DNA of 64,000 nucleotides from Xanthobacteraceae bacterium. Lineage in GTDB: Bacteria; Pseudomonadota; Alphaproteobacteria; Rhizobiales; Xanthobacteraceae. The stretch is taken from contig JAIELW010000011.1 in assembly GCA_019752575.1 (NCBI GenBank), positions 202,574 through 266,573 of the forward strand, given 5' to 3'. Made by a program: the position numbers and the translations under genes. This document shows positions 50,809-60,303 of the stretch, piece after piece (within the stretch, counting starts at the first letter, position 1; the number at the start of each line of letters is the position of its first letter). The notes below the pieces were generated by a model that searched no databases, was not told the origin of the DNA, and was given only the letters and a program-made list of their open reading frames with translations.

Positions 50809-52047
50809 TTAACTTCCGCCGCGGCGCAACCTTCGCACTAACTCCTCGGTCGGATAACCGTCCGCAGGCAGCTTGAACTTGATCTGCGCCTGCTGCACCG
50901 CCTTGCGCGAAGCGGCGCCAAGCCTGCCGTCTATGCCGCCGACTTCGTAACCGGCCTTGACGAGCAGCGTCTGCAGCTCGCGCACCTGCTCCATCGTGAA
51001 ACTGTCCGGCGTGCCGTTGCCTTTGCGCAGGAGGGGCGCACCCGCGATGCGGGTCGCGAGATAGGCCGCGGTCGTCGAATAGATCAGCGAATGATTCCAT
51101 TCCGTGTAGATGCGGAAATTCGGATAGACGAGGAATGCGGGCCCGAGCCTTCCCATCGGCAAGAGCAGCGACGCGTTCGGCGCGGTCTCCGGAAGCGGTT
51201 TCCCGCTTGCGAGCGTGACACCCCACTTCGCCCACTGCGCATGCGGATGCTCGATGTCGAGGCTTGCCTGGCTCCAGTCCATGCGCTCCGGCACCCGCAC
51301 TTCCAGCATCCACGGCTCGTCGCGCCGCCAGCCGATTTTCTGGATGTAATGCGCGGTCGTCGCTAGCGCATCAGGCACGCTGCGCAAGAGATCGACTTTG
51401 CCGTTGCCGTCGAAATCGACGCCGTAGTCGAAATAATGCGACGGCAGGAATTGCGTCTGCCCCAGTTCCCCGGCCCACGAACCGACCATGGTGTCGGGCG
51501 TGAGATCGCCGCGCTCGATGATCTTCAGCGCCGCGTGCAGTTCCTTGCGGAAGCGTTCGCTGCGGCGGCAATCGTAAGCGAGTGTCGCGAGCGAACGCAA
51601 AACGTCGTACTTGCCTACGTCCGCGCCGAAACCGCTCTCCAGCGCCCAGAACGCGACGATCACCGGCGCCGGTACGCCATATAGCGTTTCGATTTTTTGG
51701 AAGATTTGAGCGTGCTTCTTGATCAGCTCCTGCCCGCGCGGTGTGCGTCCGCCGCCAGCCATGCGGTTGGAAAATTCGAGAAACGGCTGACTGAACACGC
51801 GCTGGCCGCGATCGATGCCGATGATCTTATGGTCGAGCACCAGAAGATGCTGCGTGCGGGCGAGCGTGCGGGGTGAAAGCCCTTTTTCGACCGCCTCGCG
51901 TTTGAACTCGGCAAGCCACTTCTCGAAGCTTCCCGTGTTCCTACAGTTCGTAGGCGCCGGTTGGGCCTCCGCCCAAGTCCCGCTCAGCACCGACAACGCA
52001 AGCGCAGCAATAACGCCGCCATAAATACGCAACCGCATCTGTCTCAC
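50809..52047 (-). CDS. Lytic murein transglycosylase (MltB-like) with peptidoglycan-binding domain
   Basis: A 412-residue periplasmic protein with a signal peptide (RIYGGVIAALALSVLSGTWAEA). The catalytic SLT domain has the Glu in VIVAFWALESGFGADVG near residue 125 and the SWAGELGQTQFLPSHYF segment. The C-terminal PG_binding_1 domain starts at MEQVRELQTLLVKAGYEVGGIDGRLG. It cleaves glycan strands to anhydromuramyl products. It converges with putA; the substrate-binding protein gene starts 170 bp upstream on the other strand. Confidence 0.92.
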   Translation of the reverse strand: MRQMRLRIYGGVIAALALSVLSGTWAEAQPAPTNCRNTGSFEKWLAEFKREAVEKGLSPRTLARTQHLLVLDHKIIGIDRGQRVFSQPFLEFSNRMAGGGRTPRGQELIKKHAQIFQKIETLYGVPAPVIVAFWALESGFGADVGKYDVLRSLATLAYDCRRSERFRKELHAALKIIERGDLTPDTMVGSWAGELGQTQFLPSHYFDYGVDFDGNGKVDLLRSVPDALATTAHYIQKIGWRRDEPWMLEVRVPERMDWSQASLDIEHPHAQWAKWGVTLASGKPLPETAPNASLLLPMGRLGPAFLVYPNFRIYTEWNHSLIYSTTAAYLATRIAGAPLLRKGNGTPDSFTMEQVRELQTLLVKAGYEVGGIDGRLGAASRKAVQQAQIKFKLPADGYPTEELVRRLRRGGS

Positions 52048-52217
52048 CGTGCCGCAAAAAATCCGGTTTTAATCTAGCCCAACTAGCCGGAAGGAAAGCC
52101 GTCCGGCAACCGTGGGGCTGCCCACGAATTCTTGCGGATTCCGGAAACTTGGCGGAGTATCCGTCGGAATTCGAACAAGCGGCCGGTAAAGGCCGCGATC
52201 CCGGAGGGAGAAAGTCC

Positions 52218-53393
52218 ATGTTACGCAGATCGTTTCTGGCCGCGCTTGCGGCGACTGCGCTTGCGGCCGGCAGCGTGCCAGCAGCCGCGCAGGAGACCGT
52301 AAAGATCGGCCTCATTATTCCGCTCACCGGCCCCTTCACCACGACCGGCAAGCAGCTTGAAGCAGCGGCCCGTCTTTATATGCAGCAGAACGGCACCACG
52401 GTCGCCGGCAAGAAGATCGAGCTGATCGTGCGCGACGACGCGGGCCGCGCCGAGAACACCGCGCGCATCGCGGGTGAACTCATCCAGAACGACAAGGTAA
52501 GCTTCCTCGCGGGCTTCGGGCTCACGCCGCTCGCGATGGCGACCGCGCCGATCGCGACCAATTCGAAAATACCGATGGTCGTGATGATGGCCGGCACCTC
52601 GATCATCACCGAGCGCTCGCCCTATATCGTGCGCACGAGCTTCACGCTCGGGCAGTCGGCGGTGATCATCGCGGACTGGGCCGCGCAGAACAAAATCAAG
52701 AAAGTCGTGACGCTTGTCACCGACTACGCGCCCGGTCACGATGCCGAAAAATCTTTCGTCGATCAGTTCAAGAGCAAAGGCGGCGAGACCGTCGAAAGTC
52801 TCCGCGTTCCGATCCAGAACCCGGACTTCGCCCCCTTCCTGCAACGCGTGCTCGACGCGAAACCGGACGCGCTTTACGTCTTCACACCGTCGGGCGTCGG
52901 CGCGATCCTGATGAAGCAGTTCGTCGAACGCGGCCTCGATAAATCCGGCATCCGCCTGATCGGCCCCGGCGACATCACCGACGACGACGTGCTGCCGGGC
53001 TTCGGCGACGCGGCGATCGGCGTCGTCACCGCGCACAACTATTCGACCGATCATCCTTCGGCGAAGAACAAGGAATATGTCGCGGCCTTCAAGAAGGCGA
53101 ACCCCGGCATGCGCCCGAACTTCGCGTCGGTCGGCGGCTATGACGGCATCCACCTCATCTACGAGGCGCTGAAGAAAACCGGCGGCAAGACCGATGGCGA
53201 TGCGCTGCTGACCGCGATGAAGGGCCACAAATGGGAAAGCCCGCGCGGCCCGATCTCGATCGATCCGGAAACCCGCGATATCGTCCAGACCATCTATATC
53301 CGCCGGGTCGAGAAGAAGAACGGCGAACTCTACAATGTCGAGTTCGCGAGCTTCCCCGACGTCAAGGATCCGGTGAAGGCGCAGAAGAAGTAA
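52218..53393 (+). CDS. ABC transporter substrate-binding protein (branched-chain amino acid type)
   Basis: A 391-residue periplasmic-binding protein of the Leu/Ile/Val-binding (peripla_BP_6) family. It has a signal peptide MLRRSFLAALAATALAAGS ending near AAAQ, then IGLIIPLTGPFTTTGKQLEAAARLYM and VRDDAGRAENTARIAGEL. ATG 52218 has ggagggag 9 nt upstream. It is the first gene of a set with two permeases and two ATPases. The ligand may be an amino acid, or an aromatic or amide compound as for many such sets; it cannot be assigned from sequence. Confidence 0.92.
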   Translation: MLRRSFLAALAATALAAGSVPAAAQETVKIGLIIPLTGPFTTTGKQLEAAARLYMQQNGTTVAGKKIELIVRDDAGRAENTARIAGELIQNDKVSFLAGFGLTPLAMATAPIATNSKIPMVVMMAGTSIITERSPYIVRTSFTLGQSAVIIADWAAQNKIKKVVTLVTDYAPGHDAEKSFVDQFKSKGGETVESLRVPIQNPDFAPFLQRVLDAKPDALYVFTPSGVGAILMKQFVERGLDKSGIRLIGPGDITDDDVLPGFGDAAIGVVTAHNYSTDHPSAKNKEYVAAFKKANPGMRPNFASVGGYDGIHLIYEALKKTGGKTDGDALLTAMKGHKWESPRGPISIDPETRDIVQTIYIRRVEKKNGELYNVEFASFPDVKDPVKAQKK

Positions 53394-53415
53394 GACGCTG
53401 CACTCGCACACGATA

Positions 53416-53524
53416 ACCTCTCCCCGGCGGGGAGAGGTCGCGCCGAAGGCGCGGGTGAGGGGGCTCTGCGCAAATGTTGACTCATATCCCCCTCACCCTA
53501 CCCTCTCCCCCTTGGGGAGAGGGT
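53416..53524. repeat. Palindromic repeat inside the liv-type operon
   Basis: The left palindrome cctctccccggcggggagag and right palindrome ccctctcccccttggggaga match the 13901 and 63802 families. It separates the binding-protein gene from the permease genes and could set expression differences. Confidence 0.85.
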
Positions 53525-53558
53525 TTTCTCTTCGAGGTCGCGTAAGGCCTAAGTTTAC

Positions 53559-54419
53559 ATGCTGACCATCCTCTTCGACGGCATCGCTTACGGCATGCTT
53601 CTGTTCGTGATCGCCTGCGGGCTCGCGGTCACGCTCGGCCTCATGAATTTCGTAAACCTCGCGCATGGCGCCTTCGCCATGCTCGGCGGATACTGCGCCT
53701 ACGTGCTGGTGAACGTCTACGGCGTGCCGTTCTTCGCGAGCCTGCCGGTGGCTTTCATGTTCGCGGCGATGATCGGCTTGCTGGCGGAGCGCACGCTCTA
53801 CGTTCACTTCTACAACCGCAGCCATCTCGAACAGGTGCTGTTCACGATCGGCCTCGTGTTCATGACCTCCGCGGTCGTCGATTATTTTCTCGGCTCGCAG
53901 CAGCGTTTCATCAATCTGCCCGCTTATCTGCAAGGCCGTTTCGATTTCTTCGGCGTCGGCATCGGCAAGTATCGCCTGCTCATTATTCTCGTCTGCGCGT
54001 TGATCTTGATCGTGCTGCAACTGATCCTCGGCTACACGCGCTTCGGCAGCCGCTTGCGCGCGGCCGTCGATGACCAGCGCATCGCGCGTGGACTGGGCAT
54101 CAACGTCAACTGGGTTTTCGCGCTGACCTTCGCGGTCGGCTGTGGGCTTGCGGGATTGGGCGGCGCGCTCGGCGCGGAAATCCTTTCGCTGGAGCCGCAC
54201 TTCCCGCTGAAATTCATGATCTACTTTCTGATCGTGGTTTCGGTCGGCGGCACCTCGAGCATCACCGGGCCCTTCCTCGCGTCGATTTTGCTCGGCATCG
54301 GCGATGTCGCCGGAAAATATTACGCGCCGCGTTATGGCGGCTTCGTCATCTACACCATCATGATCGTCGTGTTGGTCCTGCGCCCGCAGGGCCTGTTCGC
54401 GCGCGGCACCTCGAAGTAG
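53559..54419 (+). CDS. livH: Branched-chain amino acid ABC transporter permease (LivH-type)
   Basis: A 286-residue inner-membrane permease with about eight hydrophobic helices. It starts LTILFDGIAYGMLLFVIACGLAVTLGLMNFVNLAHGAFAMLGGY, the LivH N-terminal signature. The conserved GLGINVNWVFALTFAVGCGLAGLGGALGAEIL near residue 175 is the EAA-like loop that contacts the ATPases. It follows the repeat after the substrate-binding gene, and livM starts 2 nt after its stop. Confidence 0.92.
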   Translation: MLTILFDGIAYGMLLFVIACGLAVTLGLMNFVNLAHGAFAMLGGYCAYVLVNVYGVPFFASLPVAFMFAAMIGLLAERTLYVHFYNRSHLEQVLFTIGLVFMTSAVVDYFLGSQQRFINLPAYLQGRFDFFGVGIGKYRLLIILVCALILIVLQLILGYTRFGSRLRAAVDDQRIARGLGINVNWVFALTFAVGCGLAGLGGALGAEILSLEPHFPLKFMIYFLIVVSVGGTSSITGPFLASILLGIGDVAGKYYAPRYGGFVIYTIMIVVLVLRPQGLFARGTSK

Positions 54420-54421
54420 CG

Positions 54422-55426
54422 ATGAACACCGGAAATACGGTTCAGGATTCCGTGACCGCGCTGAAGAAAAAGCGCGCATGGCACTGGCTCGAATATGTGT
54501 TCTGGCTCGCAGCCGCCGCTTCGGTGTTTTTGCTTCCGAGTCAGCACGCACTGCTCACGCAGATCGCGATCTGGTCGCTGTTCGCGCTCTCGCTCGATTT
54601 GCTGCTCGGTTATGCCGGCATCGTGTCGCTCGGCCACGCCGCCTATTTCGGCTTCGGCGCTTATGTGGCCGCGCTCTTCGCCATCAACTTCACGGGCGAG
54701 CCAATAACGGGATTGATCGTGGCGGGGATTGCCGCCGGACTGCTCGGCTTAGCCACCAGCCTGCTCGTGCTGCGCGGCACGGACCTGACAAGGCTTATGG
54801 TGACACTCGGTATCGCGCTCGTGATGTATGAAATCGCGAATCAGATGTCGTGGCTCACCGGCGGCGCCGATGGTCTTACCGGCATGCCGGTCAATCCCGT
54901 GCTCGGTATCTTTCCGATCTATTTCCGCCCCGCGAATTCCTACGCCTATGTACTGATCGTCTGCTTCGTACTTTTCTTCGTGGCAAAGCGTATCGTGCAT
55001 TCGCCGTTCGGTTATTCGCTACGCGCAATCAAAGGCAACCCGCTGCGCGCGTCTTCGATCGGCATCCCGAATAACCTGCGCCTGATTGCGGTCTATACCA
55101 TTGCAGCAAGCTACGCCGGCATCGCGGGTGCGCTGCTCGCGCAGACGACGCCGGTGGTGTCGCTGACCTACATCGACTTCCAGCGCTCTGCTGACGTGCT
55201 CCTGATGCTCATTATCGGCGGCACCGGTTATCTCTACGGCGGCGTGGTCGGCAGCGCCCTCTTTCTGGTCGCGCAGAAATTCATCGGCAACATCACGCCG
55301 CAATACTGGGAGTTCTGGATCGGCTTCGCGCTCGTCGTGATCGCGCTGTTCGCGCGCGACCGCGGCGTGTTCAGCATTTTCGAGCGCATCCTCGGCGCGC
55401 TTCGTAACGACAAGGCGAAGCCATGA
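54422..55426 (+). CDS. livM: Branched-chain amino acid ABC transporter permease (LivM-type)
   Basis: A 334-residue partner permease with about ten hydrophobic helices after a 20-residue polar N-terminus. The family core GYAGIVSLGHAAYFGFGAYVAALFA lies near residue 63, and GYSLRAIKGNPLRASSIGIPNNLRLIAVYTIAASYAGIAGALLAQ carries the ATPase-contact loop. ATG 54422 begins 2 nt after livH. Its end overlaps livG by 4 nt. The set lacks only a dedicated regulator. Confidence 0.92.
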   Translation: MNTGNTVQDSVTALKKKRAWHWLEYVFWLAAAASVFLLPSQHALLTQIAIWSLFALSLDLLLGYAGIVSLGHAAYFGFGAYVAALFAINFTGEPITGLIVAGIAAGLLGLATSLLVLRGTDLTRLMVTLGIALVMYEIANQMSWLTGGADGLTGMPVNPVLGIFPIYFRPANSYAYVLIVCFVLFFVAKRIVHSPFGYSLRAIKGNPLRASSIGIPNNLRLIAVYTIAASYAGIAGALLAQTTPVVSLTYIDFQRSADVLLMLIIGGTGYLYGGVVGSALFLVAQKFIGNITPQYWEFWIGFALVVIALFARDRGVFSIFERILGALRNDKAKP

Positions 55427-56172
55427 ACGCACTCGAAACCATCGGGCTGGAGAAGCGCTTCGGCGGCATCGTGCCGACGAATGACGTGAACCTGAAGGTG
55501 CGCGAGGGCGCGCGCCACGCGCTGATCGGCCCGAATGGCGCGGGCAAGACGACGCTCATCAATCTGCTCACCGGCGTGCTGAAACCGAGCAAGGGCCGCG
55601 TGAAGCTCGGCGGCACCGACATCACAAATCTCAAGCCGCACCAGCGCGTCGCGCGCGGGATTTCGCGCACCTTCCAGATCAATCAGTTGTTCGGCGAGCT
55701 CTCGCCGCTCGAAGCCATCGCACTCGTAATCGGCGAGCGCGAGAAACTAGGCACGCGTTTCTGGCGCGCCTTCGGCAGCGACGAGAAGATCGTCGGAGAA
55801 GCGATAGCGCTCGCCAAACAGTTCGGGCTCGCCGACGTGCTCGGCGAGCGTACCTCGTCACTGCCTTACGGCAAGCAGCGCCAGCTCGAGATCGCGCTCG
55901 CGATCGCGGGAAAACCACGTTTGCTGCTGCTCGACGAACCCGCAGCCGGGGTGCCGGAAGCCGAACGCCACGAAATTCTCGAAACCGTCGCGGCACTCCC
56001 GAAAGACGTCACTGTGCTGCTCATCGAGCACGACATGGACATCGTCTTCGGTTTCGCCGACCGCATCTCCGTGCTTGTTGACGGCAAGCTCTTCGTCGAA
56101 GGCGAGCCGAAGGAGATCGAGAATGATCCCCGCGTCCGCGCGGTTTACCTGGGCGAGCGCACCGATGACTGA
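55423..56172 (+). CDS. livG: Branched-chain amino acid ABC transporter ATP-binding protein (LivG-type)
   Basis: A 249-residue ATPase. Walker A is IGPNGAGKTTLINLL near residue 37, the signature region reads LPYGKQRQLEIALAIAG (the usual LSxGxQ replaced by LPYGKQ as in LivG), Walker B is LLLLDEPAAGV and the switch His is in LIEHDMD. The Q-loop precedes ISRTFQINQLFGE. It is translationally coupled to livM and overlaps livF by 8 nt. It pairs with LivF to power LivHM. Confidence 0.93.
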   Translation: MNALETIGLEKRFGGIVPTNDVNLKVREGARHALIGPNGAGKTTLINLLTGVLKPSKGRVKLGGTDITNLKPHQRVARGISRTFQINQLFGELSPLEAIALVIGEREKLGTRFWRAFGSDEKIVGEAIALAKQFGLADVLGERTSSLPYGKQRQLEIALAIAGKPRLLLLDEPAAGVPEAERHEILETVAALPKDVTVLLIEHDMDIVFGFADRISVLVDGKLFVEGEPKEIENDPRVRAVYLGERTDD

Positions 56173-56881
56173 AATTCTTCGCATCGAGAATCTGCGCGCG
56201 GGTTACGGCGAAGCGGTCGTGCTGCCCGGTCTTTCGCTCGCTCTCGAACGCGGACAATCGCTTGCGCTCCTCGGCCGCAACGGCATGGGAAAGACCACGC
56301 TCGTGAATTCCATTGTCGGTGTCACCCGGCGCTTCGGCGGAAAGATCGTCCTCGACGGAAAAGACATCACCGCGCTGCGTCCCGATCAGCGTGCGCTCGC
56401 CGGCATCGGCTGGGTGCCGCAGGAGCGCAACATTTTCAAGTCGCTGACCGTGACCGAAAATCTTTCGGCGGTGGCTCTGCCCGGAAATTGGAATGTTGAA
56501 CGTGTCTTCGAAATGTTTCCGCGGCTTAAAGAGCGGCGCTATAACTTGGGCAATCAGCTTTCCGGCGGCGAGCAGCAAATGCTCGCGGTCGGCCGCTCGC
56601 TTGTTTTGAATCCGAAACTTCTTCTGCTCGACGAGCCGCTTGAAGGCCTCGCTCCGATCATTGTCGATGAACTGCTGGCTGCTCTTCGCCGGATTATCGC
56701 GGAGGAAAAACTTTCCGCGATTCTCGTCGAGCAGAACGCGCAGAAAATCCTCGGCGTCACCGACCGCGCCGCGATTCTGGAACGCGGCGCTGTCGTGCAT
56801 GAAGCCGCGAGTGCCGATCTGCGCAAGCAGCCGCAGATACTCGAAAGCTATCTCGGGGTTGGCAAGGCGAAGCGCGCCTGA
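56165..56881 (+). CDS. livF: Branched-chain amino acid ABC transporter ATP-binding protein (LivF-type)
   Basis: A 238-residue ATPase starting at ATG 56165 (MTEILRIENLRAGYGEAVVL). Walker A is LLGRNGMGKTTLVNSIVG, the signature LSGGEQQMLAVGRSL, Walker B LLLLDEPLEGLAP, and Q-loop IGWVPQERNIFKSLTVTEN. The spacing and the GYGEAVVLPGLSL start are typical of LivF. It is the last gene of the transporter set. Palindromic repeats (56885 and 56999) follow at once and separate it from the convergent hemA. Confidence 0.93.
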   Translation: MTEILRIENLRAGYGEAVVLPGLSLALERGQSLALLGRNGMGKTTLVNSIVGVTRRFGGKIVLDGKDITALRPDQRALAGIGWVPQERNIFKSLTVTENLSAVALPGNWNVERVFEMFPRLKERRYNLGNQLSGGEQQMLAVGRSLVLNPKLLLLDEPLEGLAPIIVDELLAALRRIIAEEKLSAILVEQNAQKILGVTDRAAILERGAVVHEAASADLRKQPQILESYLGVGKAKRA

Positions 56882-56884
56882 CAT

Positions 56885-56986
56885 GTCGTCCTCGCGAAAG
56901 CGGGGACCCATAATCCCTGTGCCAAAAATTGGACTCGGTGATTATGGGTCCCGGCTCGCGCGGCTTCGCCGCTTGGCCGGGACGAC
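56885..56986. repeat. Palindromic repeat with one GIY-YIG-type end
   Basis: The left end gtcgtcctcgcgaaagcggggacccataatccctgtg matches the left inverted repeat of the GIY-YIG units. The right end gattatgggtcccggctcgc...ggccgggacgac carries the other palindrome type. There is no ORF between them. It begins 3 nt after livF. Confidence 0.83.
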
Positions 56987-56998
56987 AATATGGAATTT

Positions 56999-57107
56999 GT
57001 CATTCCGCACGCGCGTTAGCGCGATCCGGAATCCAGAGCGGCACGGAAAACCCTTAGCGAATGGCCCTGGATTCCGGGTTCGATGCTTCGCATCGCCCCG
57101 GAATGAC
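56999..57107. repeat. Intergenic palindromic repeat (gtcattccg family)
   Basis: Left arm gtcattccgcacgcgcgtta...gatccggaat and right arm attccgggttcgatgcttcg...cggaatgac face each other. It lies 7 nt from the hemA stop, directly after the 56885 repeat. A relative is at 20488. Confidence 0.83.
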
Positions 57108-57114
57108 AAGATAA

Positions 57115-58389
57115 TTACTCCGCCGCTTGCTGCGCGCGCGCGAACGTAAGCCCGAGCTTGTTCCAGACCTCGACCAGCGCATCGACGAGTTCGGCGATCA
57201 GCTTGTCGTCGTGGAGCGGCGAGGGCGTCACACGCAGCCGCTCGGCGCCACGCGGCACAGTCGGGTAATTGATCGGCTGGATATAGATGCCGTGCTCGGA
57301 GAGCAGCATGTCGCTCGCCGCCTTGCACAGCGCGGCATCGCCGACCATCAGCGGAATGATGTGCGTGTTGCCCGGCATCACCGGCAGACCGGCCTTGAAC
57401 ATTTCCGATTTCGCCCGCGCGACCTGCGCGCGATGGCCGACCCGCTCGGTCTGCGAAGTCTTGAGATGCCTGATCGAGGCGGTCGCGGCGGCGGCGACCG
57501 CAGGCGGCAGCGCGGTCGTGAAGATGAATCCCGGCGCGAAGGAGCGCACCGCATCGCAGACCGCAGCCTTGCCTGCGATGTAGCCGCCGACCACGCCGAA
57601 CGCCTTGCCGAGCGTGCCTTCGATCACATCGACCCGCGCCATCACGCCGTCGCGCTCCGCGACACCCGCGCCGCGCGCGCCATACATGCCAACCGCGTGC
57701 ACTTCGTCGAGATAGGTCATCGCGCCATAGCGCTCGGCGAGATCGCAGATCGCGCCGATCGGCGCGACATCGCCATCCATCGAATAGATGCTCTCGAACA
57801 CGATCAGCTTCGGCCGGTTGCCCGCGCCTTTCAGCAGTTCTTCGAGATGCGCGAGATCGTTGTGGCGGAAGATCATCTTCTGCGCGCCGGACTGGCGCAC
57901 GCCTTCGATCATCGAATTGTGGTTGAGCGCGTCGGACAAGATCAGGCAATCCGGCATCAGCTTGGCGAGCGTGGAAATGCCGGTCTCGTTCGAGATGTAA
58001 CCGGAGGTGAAAACCAGCGCGGCTTCTTTCTGGTGAAGATTCGCGAGTTCGCTCTCCAGCTCGACGATATGTTTGCTGTTGCCCGCGATATTGCGGGTGC
58101 CGCCGGCGCCGGTGCCGCATTCTTTCGCGGCCTTCGTCATCGCTTCGATGACTTTCGGGTGGCGGCCCATGCCGAGATAGTCGTTCGAACACCAGACTAC
58201 TATCTCGCGCTCGCCTTGCGGCGAGTGCCAGGTCGCGCGCGGAAAGCGCGCGGTGTCGCGCTCGATCTGCGTGAACACGCGATAGCGCCGCTCGGCGTGA
58301 AGGCCGTTCAGCGCTTTTTCGAACAGTTGCTCGTAATCAGTCGACTTCAAGATGCCCGTTTCCAGCGATTCCGTAATCGCGGCGTACAT
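57115..58389 (-). CDS. hemA: 5-Aminolevulinate synthase
   Basis: A PLP enzyme that condenses glycine and succinyl-CoA to 5-aminolevulinate, the alphaproteobacterial entry to tetrapyrroles. The 424-residue protein has [15 protein letters not shown] near residue 66, [13 protein letters not shown] near residue 92, the PLP Lys262 in [15 protein letters not shown], and the C-terminal [13 protein letters not shown] 58389 adds about 18 residues to the usual start at [10 protein letters not shown], so a TTG at 58338 is an alternative. It diverges from fliF, sharing about 240 bp. Confidence 0.95.
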   Translation of the reverse strand: MYAAITESLETGILKSTDYEQLFEKALNGLHAERRYRVFTQIERDTARFPRATWHSPQGEREIVVWCSNDYLGMGRHPKVIEAMTKAAKECGTGAGGTRNIAGNSKHIVELESELANLHQKEAALVFTSGYISNETGISTLAKLMPDCLILSDALNHNSMIEGVRQSGAQKMIFRHNDLAHLEELLKGAGNRPKLIVFESIYSMDGDVAPIGAICDLAERYGAMTYLDEVHAVGMYGARGAGVAERDGVMARVDVIEGTLGKAFGVVGGYIAGKAAVCDAVRSFAPGFIFTTALPPAVAAAATASIRHLKTSQTERVGHRAQVARAKSEMFKAGLPVMPGNTHIIPLMVGDAALCKAASDMLLSEHGIYIQPINYPTVPRGAERLRVTPSPLHDDKLIAELVDALVEVWNKLGLTFARAQQAAE

Positions 58390-58550
58390 TCCTCTTTAGA
58401 AACCTATCAAGGAAGGGGCAGAACGTCGCGGGAAATGGCCAAAACAGGCAAAGTGTGACTTGAAAGGTAATATAGCACCGTCAAGCCGGAAATCACTACC
58501 TTATTACCTTAAATAGGCCGCTCGCTGAAAATCAGCAGGAATCTGAAGGC

Positions 58551-58567
58551 GTTAACTATTTAGAAAC
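58551..58567 (+). promoter_or_regulatory. Possible CtrA-type half-site upstream of fliF
   Basis: The sequence gttaactatttagaaac reads TTAA-N7-GAAA against the CtrA consensus TTAA-N7-TTAA, so one half is a good match. It lies about 60-75 nt before the fliF start. CtrA controls fliF in Caulobacter, and SciP is encoded nearby. Confidence 0.35.
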
Positions 58568-58627
58568 CATGAACAGGGAAATTTCTGCCTAGTGACCCCT
58601 GCTTCGGGGGTGGCTGGGGAGAGTTAC

Positions 58628-60295
58628 TTGAACGGAATCGCCGAGTTCTTTCGGACGCTGGGCGCCGCGCGGCTTGCCGCCATGGGCGCGGTGGCAGCGG
58701 TCCTGGTTTTCTTCTTTTTCTTCATTATCGCCCGCGTCTCTGCGCCGGCCATGGCGCCGCTCTTCACCGAGATGAGCCTCGACGACTCCTCGCGCGTCGT
58801 CCGCGAACTGGAAACGCAAGGCATCCCCTACGAGATCAAGAACGACGGCGCGACGATTCTAATCCCGAAGGACAAGGTCGCCCGCACCCGCATGCGGCTC
58901 GCCGAAACCGGCCTGCCGCGCGGCGGCAATGTCGGCTACGAAATCTTCGACCGCACCGACACGCTCGGCACCACATCCTTCGTGCAGAACGTGAACCACG
59001 TTCGCGCGCTGGAGGGCGAACTCTCGCGCACCATCCGCTCCATCGACCGCATCGCCGCCGCGCGGGTGCATCTCGTGATCCCGGAGCGCCAGCTCTTCAC
59101 GCGCGACCGGCAAGAGCCTTCGGCATCCATCGTGCTGCAGGTCCGCGGTTCGCTGGAAATGTCACAGGTCCGCGCGATCCGTCATCTGGTCGCTTCGGCC
59201 GTGCGCGGGCTTAAAGCCGAGCGCATTTCGATCGTCGACGAGCGCGGGCAATTGCTCGCCGACGGCTCCGGCGACAGCACCACCGGCGTTTCCGGCCTCG
59301 AAGAACGCAACAGCGCCTTCGAGCGCAAGCTGAAAGAGCAGATCGACGCCATCGTGACCAGCGTGGTCGGCGCAAACCGCGCACGCATCACGGTCTCGGC
59401 CGAACTCGACTACTCCCGTATCCAGCAAACCTCCGACAGCTTCGATCCCGAGCAACGCGTCGTGCGCTCGACGCAGACCCGCGAAGAGCAGTCCGCGATC
59501 GCGAGCACGCAGAACAACGACGGCGTTTCGGTCCAGAACGAAATTCCCGGCAATAACCAGCCGCGCAACCAGCAGCAGCAGAACCAGCAGCCGCGCGACA
59601 ATTCCCGCAAGACCGAAGAAGTCGTGAATTACGAAATCACGCGCACCACCCGCACCGAAACGCTGGAGCCGGGCCGCGTGAAGCGCATCTCGGTCGCAGT
59701 GCTGGTCGATGGGGTTTACACCAAGGGCAACAACAACGAAATGACCTACGCGCCGCGCGCCAAGGAAGATCTCGAGCGCATCACGGCGCTGGTGCGTTCC
59801 GCGATCGGCTTCAACGAGAAGCGCGGCGACATGATCGAAGTCGTCAACCTCCGTTTTGCGGAGCCGACCGTGATCGCGCAGACCGCCGGCGACACCGGTT
59901 TTCTGTCGCTCCTGCGCTTCACCACCGACGACATCATGCGCTCGATCGAAATCGGCGTGATGCTGATTCTCGGTCTGCTGGTGCTGCTCTTCGTGGTGCG
60001 GCCGCTGGTGCGCCGCGTGATCACGCCGGACGAAAGCGCCGCCGGCGCAATCGCCGCGACGCCTGCGGGCATGCCTGCGATCGCCGCTCCCGTCGCGACC
60101 ACTGCTCCGGCCATCGAAGTCCCGCAGGCGCCGCTGCCGCGCTCCGACCATCCGGCGGCGCGCCTCATCGAATCCGCACAGATCATGGGCGAGGCGCATC
60201 AGAAGTCGATGCAGAAAGTCGGCGAACTCGTGCAGTCCAACCCGCAGGAAACCGTTTCCGTTCTCCGCCAATGGATGAACGAGCGGACCGTATGA
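58628..60295 (+). CDS. fliF: Flagellar MS-ring protein FliF
   Basis: FliF builds the MS ring in the inner membrane. The protein has TM1 near residues 20-40 (MGAVAAVLVFFFFFIIARV) and TM2 near 436-456 (MLILGLLVLLFVVRPLV). Between them is the periplasmic YscJ/FliF ring domain, and a FliG-binding tail (MNERTV) ends it. I place the start at TTG 58628 because ggggagag precedes it and the product begins NGIAEFFRTLGAARLAAM, as other FliF proteins do. The GTG at 58592 is an alternative. It is the first gene of fliF-fliG-fliH-fliN-flbD. Confidence 0.93.
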   Translation: MNGIAEFFRTLGAARLAAMGAVAAVLVFFFFFIIARVSAPAMAPLFTEMSLDDSSRVVRELETQGIPYEIKNDGATILIPKDKVARTRMRLAETGLPRGGNVGYEIFDRTDTLGTTSFVQNVNHVRALEGELSRTIRSIDRIAAARVHLVIPERQLFTRDRQEPSASIVLQVRGSLEMSQVRAIRHLVASAVRGLKAERISIVDERGQLLADGSGDSTTGVSGLEERNSAFERKLKEQIDAIVTSVVGANRARITVSAELDYSRIQQTSDSFDPEQRVVRSTQTREEQSAIASTQNNDGVSVQNEIPGNNQPRNQQQQNQQPRDNSRKTEEVVNYEITRTTRTETLEPGRVKRISVAVLVDGVYTKGNNNEMTYAPRAKEDLERITALVRSAIGFNEKRGDMIEVVNLRFAEPTVIAQTAGDTGFLSLLRFTTDDIMRSIEIGVMLILGLLVLLFVVRPLVRRVITPDESAAGAIAATPAGMPAIAAPVATTAPAIEVPQAPLPRSDHPAARLIESAQIMGEAHQKSMQKVGELVQSNPQETVSVLRQWMNERTV

Positions 60296-60303
60296 GCTGA
60301 CGC

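Noticed and set aside
58390..58627. Sigma-54 promoter upstream of fliF (tggccaaaacaggca)
   Set aside because: GG and GC are 9 nt apart instead of 10, and the -12 element lacks TTGC.
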